Both the position numbers and the translations under genes were made by a program. From an uncultured Saprospiraceae bacterium (GTDB lineage Bacteria; Bacteroidota; Bacteroidia; Chitinophagales; Saprospiraceae), in assembly GCA_934699305.1 (NCBI GenBank), contig CAKUWM010000141.1, positions 1 through 7,348 of the forward strand: a DNA stretch of 7,348 nt. Direction: 5' to 3'. The notes below the pieces were generated by a model, which saw only the letters and a list, made by a program, of their open reading frames with translations, was not told the origin of the DNA and did not search any database. Positions 1 to 5,463 of the stretch are shown here, piece after piece (the first letter of the stretch is position 1; the number at the start of each line of letters is the position of its first letter).

Positions 1-80
1 CCCAATCCATCCAATTGCTTTAAACCACCATATCTCGAGCCCATGCCCGCTGCTAAAATAAGAAGAGTCTTTTTATTCAT
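1..80 (-). CDS. Nucleotidyltransferase, N-terminal fragment (cut by window edge)
   Basis: Reading leftward from an ATG at 80-78, 26 complete codons are open to the window edge. They begin MNKKTLLILAAGMG and continue SRYGGLKQLDGL. The LAAGMGSRYGG...K segment is the glycine-rich nucleotide-binding signature loop of the sugar-phosphate nucleotidyltransferase fold (the GxGxR...K pattern), in which the loop binds the NTP phosphates. Proteins with this exact style of start are common in Bacteroidota and are usually annotated only as nucleotidyltransferase or UTP-glucose-1-phosphate uridylyltransferase-like, so the sugar substrate is not known. The fragment follows ettA on the same strand after a 52-bp AT-rich gap without a recognisable TAnnTTTG element. 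It may therefore be cotranscribed with ettA, though that is inference. The assignment rests on the N-terminal signature alone. Confidence 0.8.
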   Translation of the reverse strand, partial: MNKKTLLILAAGMGSRYGGLKQLDGL

Positions 81-132
81 TACACATTTATCTAATATAT
101 AAAAATATAGTTATTTTACTTTTAAACTGCTA

Positions 133-1803
133 TTAGATACTAAGCAGGTTTTTAAACTTAGATTTCTTTTTCACCTCTCCTGTTCGAGATTTTTTATTCT
201 CTTCATAGTCGGTATAATTACCTTCGAAGAAATATACGCCTTCATCTTCAAAAGAAATAATATGTGTCGCCAGACGGTCGATAAACCAACGGTCGTGCGA
301 AATAACTAATACACAACCTGCATAATTCTCGATGGCTTCCTCCAGGGCTCTCAGGGTATTTACATCAATATCATTGGTCGGCTCGTCAAGTAAGATAACA
401 TTCCCTCCGTCCTTGAGCGCCATAGCAAGGTGAAGACGATTGCGCTCTCCTCCTGACAACATCCCGACCTTCTTACTTTGGTCAGTACCACTGAAGTTGA
501 ATTTGCTAATATATGCCCGAGAATTGACGGTCATACCGTTCACAATGAGGTTATCCAATCCATTGGATATAGCTTCATACACGCTCTTTTCGGGCACAAG
601 GTCTTCGTGGGATTGGTCAACATAGGCAATTTTAACGGATTCGCCGATGATGATATCACCAGAATCCGGCTTTTCTTGCCCGGTAATCATACGGAACAAA
701 GTTGATTTTCCAACGCCATTAGGACCTATGATGCCAACGATAGCATTTCGAGGTATTTTTATGGTCAAATCTTTATACAACACTCTATCGCCATACGACT
801 TCGTAATATTCTCTATGTCTATCACCTGATCGCCAAGGCGTGGTCCGGGAGGAATAAATAATTCCAATCGAGCTTCTTTCTCAACGGCATTTTCTTCAGC
901 GAGTTTTTCATAAGCGGTTAGACGAGCCTTGGACTTGGCATGGCGTGCTTTTGGCGCCATTCTGGTCCATTCCAACTCCCTTTTTAGGATTTTCTGGCGC
1001 TTAGATTCTGCTTTTTCTTCCTGAGCCAGCCTATTGGTTTTTTGTTCCAGCCAAGAACTATAGTTGCCTTCCCAAGGAATACCCTCGCCACGATCTAATT
1101 CAAGGATCCATCCTGCGACATTATCAAGAAAATAACGGTCGTGGGTAACGGCGATGACTGTCCCCGGGAAATTATGCAAATATTGTTCTAACCAGTCCAC
1201 AGATTCCGCATCTAAATGGTTGGTAGGTTCATCTAAAAGCAGGATATCCGGTTCGCTCAATAATAGTCGGCATAATGCCACTCTACGGCGCTCTCCCCCG
1301 GATAGTACATTGATTCTTGCATCCGGTGCCGGTAAGCGCAGGGCATCCATCGCCATTTCAAGCTTGTATTCGAGATTCCAAGCGTCCTTTTGTTCCAACT
1401 TATCGGTAAGTTCCCCTTGCTTTTCGATGAGCTTATTCATCTCATCATCAGATAGCTCTTCGGCAAAGCGAGCATTTACATCCTCATATTCTTTGAGCAA
1501 ATCAACGACTTCCTGAACACCTTCCTTTACGATATCCAACACTGTTTTGTCGGGATCGAGTGTGGGTTCCTGTTCCAGATACCCGATTTTATAATTTTTA
1601 TCAAAGACTATCTTACCGTTATAATTAGGGTCTATGCCTGCAATAATTTTAAGGAGTGTTGATTTACCGGCTCCATTTAATCCCAAAACACCGATCTTGG
1701 CACCGTAAAAAAAGGACAAGTAAATGTTATTCAGTATAGCTTTATTAGGTGGAATAATCTTACTCACACCCGTCATCGAAAAAATTACTTTATTATCAGA
1801 CAT
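133..1803 (-). CDS. ettA: Energy-dependent translational throttle protein EttA (ABC-F ATPase)
   Basis: This 556-residue protein has the full EttA architecture. It is a soluble ABC-F ATPase with two nucleotide-binding domains and no membrane segment. The first domain has Walker A GLNGAGKS (41-48), signature LSGGE (167-171) and Walker B DEPTNHLD (191-198). The second has GPNGVGKS (360-367), LSGGE (449-453) and DEPTNDID (473-480). A charged helical insert at about 95-140 matches the EttA arm that contacts ribosomal protein L1/23S rRNA. The linker between domains carries the family-typical stretch ELEWTRMAPKARHAKSKAR (276-294). The known role of EttA is to bind the ribosomal E site and gate early elongation according to ADP/ATP ratio. 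Length matches the family (about 555). The chosen ATG at 1803-1801 gives the canonical N-terminus. A -7 type promoter element lies 22 bp upstream, in the 46-bp gap after the other ABC-F gene. No frame damage is seen. Confidence 0.95.
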   Translation of the reverse strand: MSDNKVIFSMTGVSKIIPPNKAILNNIYLSFFYGAKIGVLGLNGAGKSTLLKIIAGIDPNYNGKIVFDKNYKIGYLEQEPTLDPDKTVLDIVKEGVQEVVDLLKEYEDVNARFAEELSDDEMNKLIEKQGELTDKLEQKDAWNLEYKLEMAMDALRLPAPDARINVLSGGERRRVALCRLLLSEPDILLLDEPTNHLDAESVDWLEQYLHNFPGTVIAVTHDRYFLDNVAGWILELDRGEGIPWEGNYSSWLEQKTNRLAQEEKAESKRQKILKRELEWTRMAPKARHAKSKARLTAYEKLAEENAVEKEARLELFIPPGPRLGDQVIDIENITKSYGDRVLYKDLTIKIPRNAIVGIIGPNGVGKSTLFRMITGQEKPDSGDIIIGESVKIAYVDQSHEDLVPEKSVYEAISNGLDNLIVNGMTVNSRAYISKFNFSGTDQSKKVGMLSGGERNRLHLAMALKDGGNVILLDEPTNDIDVNTLRALEEAIENYAGCVLVISHDRWFIDRLATHIISFEDEGVYFFEGNYTDYEENKKSRTGEVKKKSKFKNLLSI

Positions 1804-1825
1804 TTAGTTTATATTAAAATTTGTG

Positions 1826-1833
1826 CAAAAGTA
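1826..1833 (-). promoter_or_regulatory. Candidate Bacteroidota -7 promoter element for ettA
   Basis: On the minus strand this octamer reads TACTTTTG, an exact match to the Bacteroidota sigma-A consensus TAnnTTTG. It sits in the 46-bp gap between the two ABC-F genes, 22 bp before the ettA ATG, which gives a short leader. No clear TTTG is present at the usual -33 distance (about 19 bp further upstream, where the sequence reads GATT), so the match rests on the -7 part alone. It suggests ettA can be transcribed independently of the upstream gene. Confidence 0.5.
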
Positions 1834-1849
1834 CCTAAATTATTAGGAT

Positions 1850-3727
1850 TTAAATCATTGCTTCCCATTTTTCCATTTCTGCATCCAAGAGAGCTTGAGA
1901 GGAATTATATTCAGCCGAAACTCTTTCATAATCCGGGGAATTATAGAAGTCATCTGACATCATTTTATCGTGCAAAGTTTTTATCTTTCTTTCCAATTCC
2001 TGAATCTTCTTTTCAGTCTTTTCAAGATCTTTTTGCTGTTGAGTATCCATTACCTTTGGTGTCTTAACAGCAACACTCGGTACAACCTTTTGTGTTGCTT
2101 CAACCTCCCTGAAAGTATCCATTTTACGCCTTTCAAGAAAATAGTTGATATCTCCTAAATATTCCTTTATAGTGTTATCCCTAAATTCAATGGTTTTCTC
2201 TGTCAAATTCTCCAAAAAAGAACGGTCGTGAGATATAACGAGTAAAGTACCATCATATTCCATGATAGCCTTTTTCAGCACTTCTTTTGCTTTAAGGTCA
2301 AGGTGGTTGGTAGGTTCATCGAGCACCAACAAATTGATTGGATGAAGCAAAAGCAATGCCAATGCCAATCTTCCCCGTTCACCTCCGGACAAAACCGATA
2401 TTTTTTTATCCACGTCTTCACCTGTAAACATGAGTGAACCCAATATATTTCGAAGCTTAGTACGCATCTCGGGTGGAGATTCATTTTCCATTGTCTCCAA
2501 CAATGTTTTGTCTCCTTCCAACACTTCTGTTTGATTCTGGGCATAATATCCCAAAAATGTATTGGGACCCATGACGACCGTACCCTGATCCGCTTTTTCT
2601 TTACCAATGAGTATTTTAGCGAGGGTGGACTTTCCCATTCCATTTTGTCCGACAAAAGCCACTCGCTCTCCCCTGGTAAGTTTAAAATCGACCCCTTTAA
2701 AAACATTGATTCCATTATACGACTTTTCAACATCTTTGGCTTCAAGCAACACTTCAGAGGATCTCAAAGCCGGAGGAAAACTCAGCCTAATTGCCGAAGT
2801 ATCTTCATCTTCTAATTCAATTCGATCTATTTTATCCAATTGCTTTTGCATAGATTGAGCCATCGACGTCTTGGTTGCCTTAGCCATAAATCGAGCTATA
2901 GTCTTTTCTTTCTGGGCAATCAATTTTTGTTGATTCTCATAGGCTGCAACCATCATTGTACGGCGTTCTACCCGCTGAGTCAAGTAATTGGAGTAATTAG
3001 CCTGATAATCGTATATCCGTCCCAGTTCTATCTCAATCGTTCTTTTCGTGATTTTATCCAGGAAGATTTTATCGTGCGAGATCATGACCACAGCACCTTT
3101 ATAATCCGCTAAAAAGTCTTCCAACCATATAATAGACTCTATATCTAAGTGGTTGGTCGGTTCGTCTAACAACAAATAATCCGGCTTTGTAAGCAACATT
3201 TTTGCCAACTCAACACGCATCTGCCATCCTCCGGAAAGTTCTTTTACTTTTTTCCCAAATTCACCCGGATTAAACCCCAGCCCTTTAAGAATCTTTTCAG
3301 TATTAGCTTCTTTCTGATTGCCACCCCGATATTCATACTGTTCTGTTAAGTGGGTAAGGTTGTCAATCAAGTTGGCATAAGAGTCAGACTCATAATCCTC
3401 CCGAACAGAAAGGTCGTGCTCCGCTTTTGTAATAAGTCTTTCAATCTCATTGAGCTCTGTAAAAGCCAGCATGGCTTCATCGATAACCGTGTTGTTACCG
3501 CTAATTTCAATGTCTTGATGGAGATAAGCCACGGATTCACTTTTGGGCTTATCAATTACACCTTCATAACGGGTGATTTCACCGGCTAAAATTTTTAAGA
3601 GGGTTGACTTGCCTGCACCATTCCGACCGGTAAGTCCAATTTTTTCCCCGATATTAATGGTTGTTGAAATAGAATCGAAAAGTATTCGGTCGCCGTATTG
3701 AATGTATAAGTTACTGATTGATATCAT
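1850..3727 (-). CDS. ABC-F family ATPase, YheS/Uup-like, with C-terminal coiled coil
   Basis: This 625-residue duplicated ABC ATPase has no membrane segments. Domain 1 has Walker A GRNGAGKS (34-41), signature LSGGW (164-168) and Walker B DEPTNHLD (188-195). Domain 2 has GQNGMGKS (360-367), LSGGE (446-450) and DEPTNHLD (470-477). Both domains have an SHD switch histidine (217-219 and 499-501). The interdomain linker contains IARFMAKATKTSMAQS (277-292), which resembles the YheS/AbcF3 linker (FRAKATKAKQAQS in E. coli YheS). Residues from about 565 to 625 are a Lys/Glu-rich coiled coil, like the C-terminal extension of Uup and YheS. ABC-F proteins of this type act on ribosomes, but the exact role of this subgroup is not settled. 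Nothing specifically marks it as an antibiotic-resistance ABC-F. It lies directly upstream of ettA on the same strand. The ATG at 3727-3725 gives the expected MISISNLYIQYG start. No symbol is assigned, because YheS and Uup cannot be separated firmly by eye. Confidence 0.92.
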   Translation of the reverse strand: MISISNLYIQYGDRILFDSISTTINIGEKIGLTGRNGAGKSTLLKILAGEITRYEGVIDKPKSESVAYLHQDIEISGNNTVIDEAMLAFTELNEIERLITKAEHDLSVREDYESDSYANLIDNLTHLTEQYEYRGGNQKEANTEKILKGLGFNPGEFGKKVKELSGGWQMRVELAKMLLTKPDYLLLDEPTNHLDIESIIWLEDFLADYKGAVVMISHDKIFLDKITKRTIEIELGRIYDYQANYSNYLTQRVERRTMMVAAYENQQKLIAQKEKTIARFMAKATKTSMAQSMQKQLDKIDRIELEDEDTSAIRLSFPPALRSSEVLLEAKDVEKSYNGINVFKGVDFKLTRGERVAFVGQNGMGKSTLAKILIGKEKADQGTVVMGPNTFLGYYAQNQTEVLEGDKTLLETMENESPPEMRTKLRNILGSLMFTGEDVDKKISVLSGGERGRLALALLLLHPINLLVLDEPTNHLDLKAKEVLKKAIMEYDGTLLVISHDRSFLENLTEKTIEFRDNTIKEYLGDINYFLERRKMDTFREVEATQKVVPSVAVKTPKVMDTQQQKDLEKTEKKIQELERKIKTLHDKMMSDDFYNSPDYERVSAEYNSSQALLDAEMEKWEAMI

Positions 3728-3759
3728 GGTATATAAAAAAGGAGCAATTAAATGAGGTG

Positions 3760-3767
3760 CAAAGTAA
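3760..3767 (-). promoter_or_regulatory. Weak -7-like promoter element upstream of the YheS-like ABC-F gene
   Basis: The minus strand reads TTACTTTG here, one mismatch from TAnnTTTG, 32 bp before the ATG of the ABC-F gene. Placement is right for a Bacteroidota promoter with a short leader. No good -33 TTTG is seen at standard spacing. Support is positional plus one near-consensus box. Confidence 0.3.
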
Positions 3768-3851
3768 AGGAAAAATTTTCACTTAAAACGAAGGGAAAAC
3801 AAATAAACCCTAATTACACAATAGAATCCTTTAATAGATTTTAAAATGATA

Positions 3852-3950
3852 TTACAGGTATGATAAAATTGTTTCAAAATATTCATGTTTCGGTGCTTTT
3901 CCTTTATCCTGTTCTATTTGGATAAAAAAGCTTCCGATATCGAGTTCGAG
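3852..3950 (-). pseudogene. Possible degenerate coding remnant, family unknown
   Basis: Between two in-frame TAA stops, 32 codons read as a natural-looking peptide. It begins LELDIGSFFIQIEQDKG and ends KAPKHEYFETILSYL, with charged, aromatic and aliphatic residues mixed as in folded proteins rather than the Ile/Lys/Asn/stop-rich output of random AT-rich DNA. There is no ATG or obvious start. The adjacent frame upstream (a tail starting LLYELGFSITRTRYRK) belongs to the frame of the XRE gene, so a frameshift between the two stretches is possible. I do not recognise the family. It may be the eroded end of a once longer gene, or chance. Confidence 0.25.
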
Positions 3951-3978
3951 TTATACTAAAGCCTAATTCATATAATAG

Positions 3979-4056
3979 TTAACTCATCTTTTTCAATATT
4001 GATTCCAGCAATTTTTTTATTGTAATAAGCATCTCTTCACTTACAGTAATATTATT
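3979..4056 (-). pseudogene. In-frame C-terminal extension of the XRE regulator beyond its TGA stop
   Basis: Directly after the TGA at 4059-4057 the same frame stays open for 25 codons before TAA (3981-3979). The translation runs NNITVSEEMLITIKK then LLESILKKMS. It starts with two Asn that continue the Asn-rich tail of the upstream protein and ends in an amphipathic, charged helix. Many small Bacteroidota XRE regulators of about 105-125 residues have this plan: HTH, an Asn/Ser/Phe-rich linker, then a short C-terminal coiled coil. I infer that the stretch is the former C-terminus, cut off by a single nonsense codon. Readthrough at the TGA or a sequence error would also explain it. Confidence 0.5.
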
Positions 4057-4308
4057 TCAGTAATTATTGCTATAATTAGAATTTGTAAATTGATTAAATG
4101 AGTTGCTTGTTGATTTTTCATCTAACAATTTTTCAGGATCGATTTCTAAGCGCTCACTTAATTTTAATAGCTCTGAAACCTTCATATCACGTGTTCCGTT
4201 TTCTATTTTTAAATAGGTCCTATAGTCAACTTGAATGACTTCTGCCAAAGATTCCGGTGATAGGTTCTTTGCTTCTCTATAAAATTTTAGTAATTGCCCA
4301 GAAATCAT
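4057..4308 (-). CDS. XRE/Cro-CI family helix-turn-helix regulator, probably truncated
   Basis: The product is a small 83-residue protein. Residues 4-62 form a Cro/CI-type HTH_3 DNA-binding domain. The helix-turn-helix lies at about 17-38 (SPESLAEVIQVDYRTYLKIE), followed by the typical KIENGTRDMKVSELLKLSERL and the L-E-I-DPEKLL closing helix. Residues 63-83 are a low-complexity Asn/Ser/Phe/Tyr tail. It is a cytoplasmic, presumably dimeric, DNA-binding protein. The gene is divergent from the secreted-protein operon, with 154 bp between start codons, so autoregulation and control of that operon are plausible but unproven. The stop is TGA, and the frame then continues for 25 helix-like codons, so the protein is probably missing its C-terminal oligomerisation helix. 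The HTH domain itself is intact. The ATG at 4308-4306 gives a complete domain; no better start is seen. Confidence 0.8.
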   Translation of the reverse strand: MISGQLLKFYREAKNLSPESLAEVIQVDYRTYLKIENGTRDMKVSELLKLSERLEIDPEKLLDEKSTSNSFNQFTNSNYSNNY

Positions 4309-4348
4309 ATAATATTTGATTTTTAAATATATTGTAAGTTTATCTATT

Positions 4349-4392
4349 TACAAAACTAAATAATTTTTTACAAAAATGGTTGAAGTTTTGTA
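4349..4392. repeat. 9-bp perfect inverted repeat TACAAAACT / AGTTTTGTA
   Basis: The arms at 4349-4357 and 4384-4392 are exact reverse complements, separated by 26 bp. The left arm overlaps the minus-strand -7 element TAGTTTTG (4358-4351). The right arm overlaps a plus-strand AAGTTTTG (4383-4390), one mismatch from TAnnTTTG. The repeat could therefore be a pair of divergent -7 boxes, a binding site for a regulator, or both. Confidence 0.4.
4351..4358 (-). promoter_or_regulatory. Candidate -7 promoter element for the XRE regulator gene
   Basis: The minus strand reads TAGTTTTG, an exact TAnnTTTG match, 42 bp before the ATG of the regulator. No TTTG occurs at the expected -33 spacing. It overlaps one arm of the 9-bp inverted repeat and the first TTTACA copy, so a protein bound there would block this promoter. 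Confidence 0.45.
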
Positions 4393-4426
4393 GGTATTTT
4401 ACATAATAGTCACTTTAACTTTACAT

Positions 4427-4440
4427 TGACAATTTTGTCA
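4427..4440. promoter_or_regulatory. Palindrome TGACAA-TT-TTGTCA, candidate operator of the secreted-protein operon
   Basis: Two perfect 6-bp arms flank a 2-bp TT centre, 22 bp upstream of the ATG at 4463. A compact dyad of this size and position is typical of an operator for a dimeric HTH protein. It contains CAATTTTG (4430-4437), one mismatch from the -7 consensus TAnnTTTG, so it could sit directly on the promoter of the plus-strand operon. The binding protein is unknown; the adjacent XRE gene is the obvious candidate. Confidence 0.4.
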
Positions 4441-4462
4441 CCTAACCCATAATTATTTTATT

Positions 4463-5452
4463 ATGAATAAATCATTATCGATTAAGTACCTATTGTACAT
4501 TGGTATCTTAGTTTTACCGAATGCGATTTTGTCGCAGAATCAACCTCTTGCAGGTGTGCCTGTTCTTACAAGCTACAATAGCTCGCGACATCTTACTGAA
4601 ACCACTTATTCTTTACCTACCGGAATGACTTATGATAGTCTGGATCTTACAGATATTTATTATCTAGAGCCTACTATTGAAGACTGGACGTTACTCTATG
4701 GAAAAGATGCCACCGGTACTGATTATTTTATTTCTCAGAATAGGTCAATTCTTGATGACAATGCTAGTCTGGGCTATAAGATAAGTCATCTCGTTACCCA
4801 TGATAGTATTACTGAAATTTATGACATGTACAACAATTTAATAAGGAGAAGTTATCAGGCTATTTCATCAGTACCTGTTCCGGATACCGATACAAGTGGA
4901 GAATGGCAACAAGTCATTCAACTTAATCCGGGTGTGATTAAGTATATATATGGTACTTATGAAATGACACAGGATATTAATACGGGGAATGTTTTTATTA
5001 AAAGGATAGATTCTAAAGGTAGAGAAATCCGGATTTTTGAACAGCATAATGTATCAAATCAAGAAATTACAACTTTGAATTACCGTCTAACCACTATTCC
5101 AACATTTACGCCGACCGGACTATGTGTCACAAAGTTAATTTCAGAAATTGTCACAGAAAGAATTCAGGTAAATCCTCAAAATCGAATGGAGAACAATAAA
5201 TTTCGTCCAAAATTATTCCTATCCATTTTCCCTAATCCGACACAATCTTTTATCACGGTTTCCTTATCATCAAACATAGAGTTGCCTTGCTATTATTCAA
5301 TCATTGATTTGAGAGGACAGATAATAGTCAACCTTTCTGAAATGAATCAAAAAGAAAAAAATGTTGATATTTCTAATTTGCCTCACGGGATATATATATT
5401 GCAAGTGAGCACCCAAGCAGGAATTATCACTGAAAAATTTATAAAACAATAA
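4463..5452 (+). CDS. Secreted protein with T9SS type A C-terminal sorting domain, body unknown
   Basis: The product is a 329-residue exported protein. Residues 1-25 form a Sec signal peptide: basic start MNKSLSIK, then a hydrophobic core, with cleavage likely near AILSQ-NQ. Residues 250-329 form a Por_Secre_tail-type sorting domain. It starts with the hallmark FPNPT (256-260), continues IIDLRGQ (280-286), LPHGIYILQV (306-315) and ends KFIKQ. In Bacteroidota this domain directs passage through the type IX system, after which it is normally cleaved and the cargo released or attached to surface lipopolysaccharide. The middle (26-249) matches nothing I recognise. It is rich in predicted beta-strand with many Tyr, Thr and Asp, and has only one Cys (221). 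It is the first gene of a plus-strand set, divergent from an XRE regulator, and 11 bp separate it from the hydrolase gene. Confidence 0.88.
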   Translation: MNKSLSIKYLLYIGILVLPNAILSQNQPLAGVPVLTSYNSSRHLTETTYSLPTGMTYDSLDLTDIYYLEPTIEDWTLLYGKDATGTDYFISQNRSILDDNASLGYKISHLVTHDSITEIYDMYNNLIRRSYQAISSVPVPDTDTSGEWQQVIQLNPGVIKYIYGTYEMTQDINTGNVFIKRIDSKGREIRIFEQHNVSNQEITTLNYRLTTIPTFTPTGLCVTKLISEIVTERIQVNPQNRMENNKFRPKLFLSIFPNPTQSFITVSLSSNIELPCYYSIIDLRGQIIVNLSEMNQKEKNVDISNLPHGIYILQVSTQAGIITEKFIKQ

Positions 5453-5463
5453 AATTTTAAATC

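Larger units (their letters stand above)
3728..4056. other. 329-bp AT-rich gap between the regulator and the ABC-F genes
   Basis: No intact gene was found here on either strand. The right part (4056-3979, minus) is the in-frame tail of the XRE regulator after its TGA. The middle (3950-3852, minus) is a 32-codon protein-like stretch with no start codon. The left end (3728-3767) holds the presumed ABC-F promoter. A 7-bp perfect inverted repeat, TTTATCC (3903-3909) and GGATAAA (3920-3926), has a 10-nt loop. Neither strand has a U-run in the right place, so it is not called a terminator. The sequence looks like an eroding former coding region, which is inference. Confidence 0.55.
4347..4425 (+). 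repeat. Four direct copies of TTTACA in the divergent control region
   Basis: TTTACA occurs at 4347-4352, 4367-4372, 4398-4403 and 4420-4425, all in the same orientation. Start-to-start steps are 20, 31 and 22 bp, which are close to 2, 3 and 2 turns of B-DNA, so the copies would lie on nearly the same face. The first two extend to TTTACAAAA. The array fills the gap between an XRE regulator and the operon it faces, which is where operators would be expected. The region is very AT-rich, so some copies could be chance. Confidence 0.35.

Noticed and set aside
136..156. CTGCT...AGCAG hairpin overlapping the end of ettA as a terminator
   Set aside because: Only 5 bp of stem with an 11-nt loop and no strong T-run. 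Too weak to call.
164..168. LSGGW signature in the first domain of the YheS-like protein taken as a defective ABC signature (residue numbering)
   Set aside because: W at this place is normal in YheS-like ABC-F proteins (E. coli YheS has FSGGW), so it is not a loss.
1154..1516. A 120-codon plus-strand open frame opposite ettA
   Set aside because: It is Ser/Arg-rich antisense shadow of a well-supported gene, with no recognisable motif or start signal.
2275..2745. A 156-codon open frame on the minus strand inside the YheS-like gene
   Set aside because: It overlaps the second ATPase domain in another frame, is rich in Trp/Cys/Met/Lys with no domain pattern, and the main frame is intact with all ABC motifs.
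1850..3727. Antibiotic-resistance ABC-F (Vga/Msr/Optr type)
   Set aside because: The linker and C-terminal coiled coil match the housekeeping YheS/Uup plan, and no resistance-type linker or mobile context is visible.
3903..3926. Stem-loop TTTATCC / GGATAAA as an intrinsic terminator
   Set aside because: The stem is AT-rich, the loop is 10 nt, and no T-run follows on either strand in the needed position.
4426..4453. TTGACA (4426-4431) and CATAAT (4448-4453) with 16-bp spacing, like an E. coli sigma-70 promoter
   Set aside because: Bacteroidota primary sigma uses TTTG/TAnnTTTG rather than this pattern, and transcription would start almost at the ATG. TTGACA is part of the palindrome. Probably coincidence.
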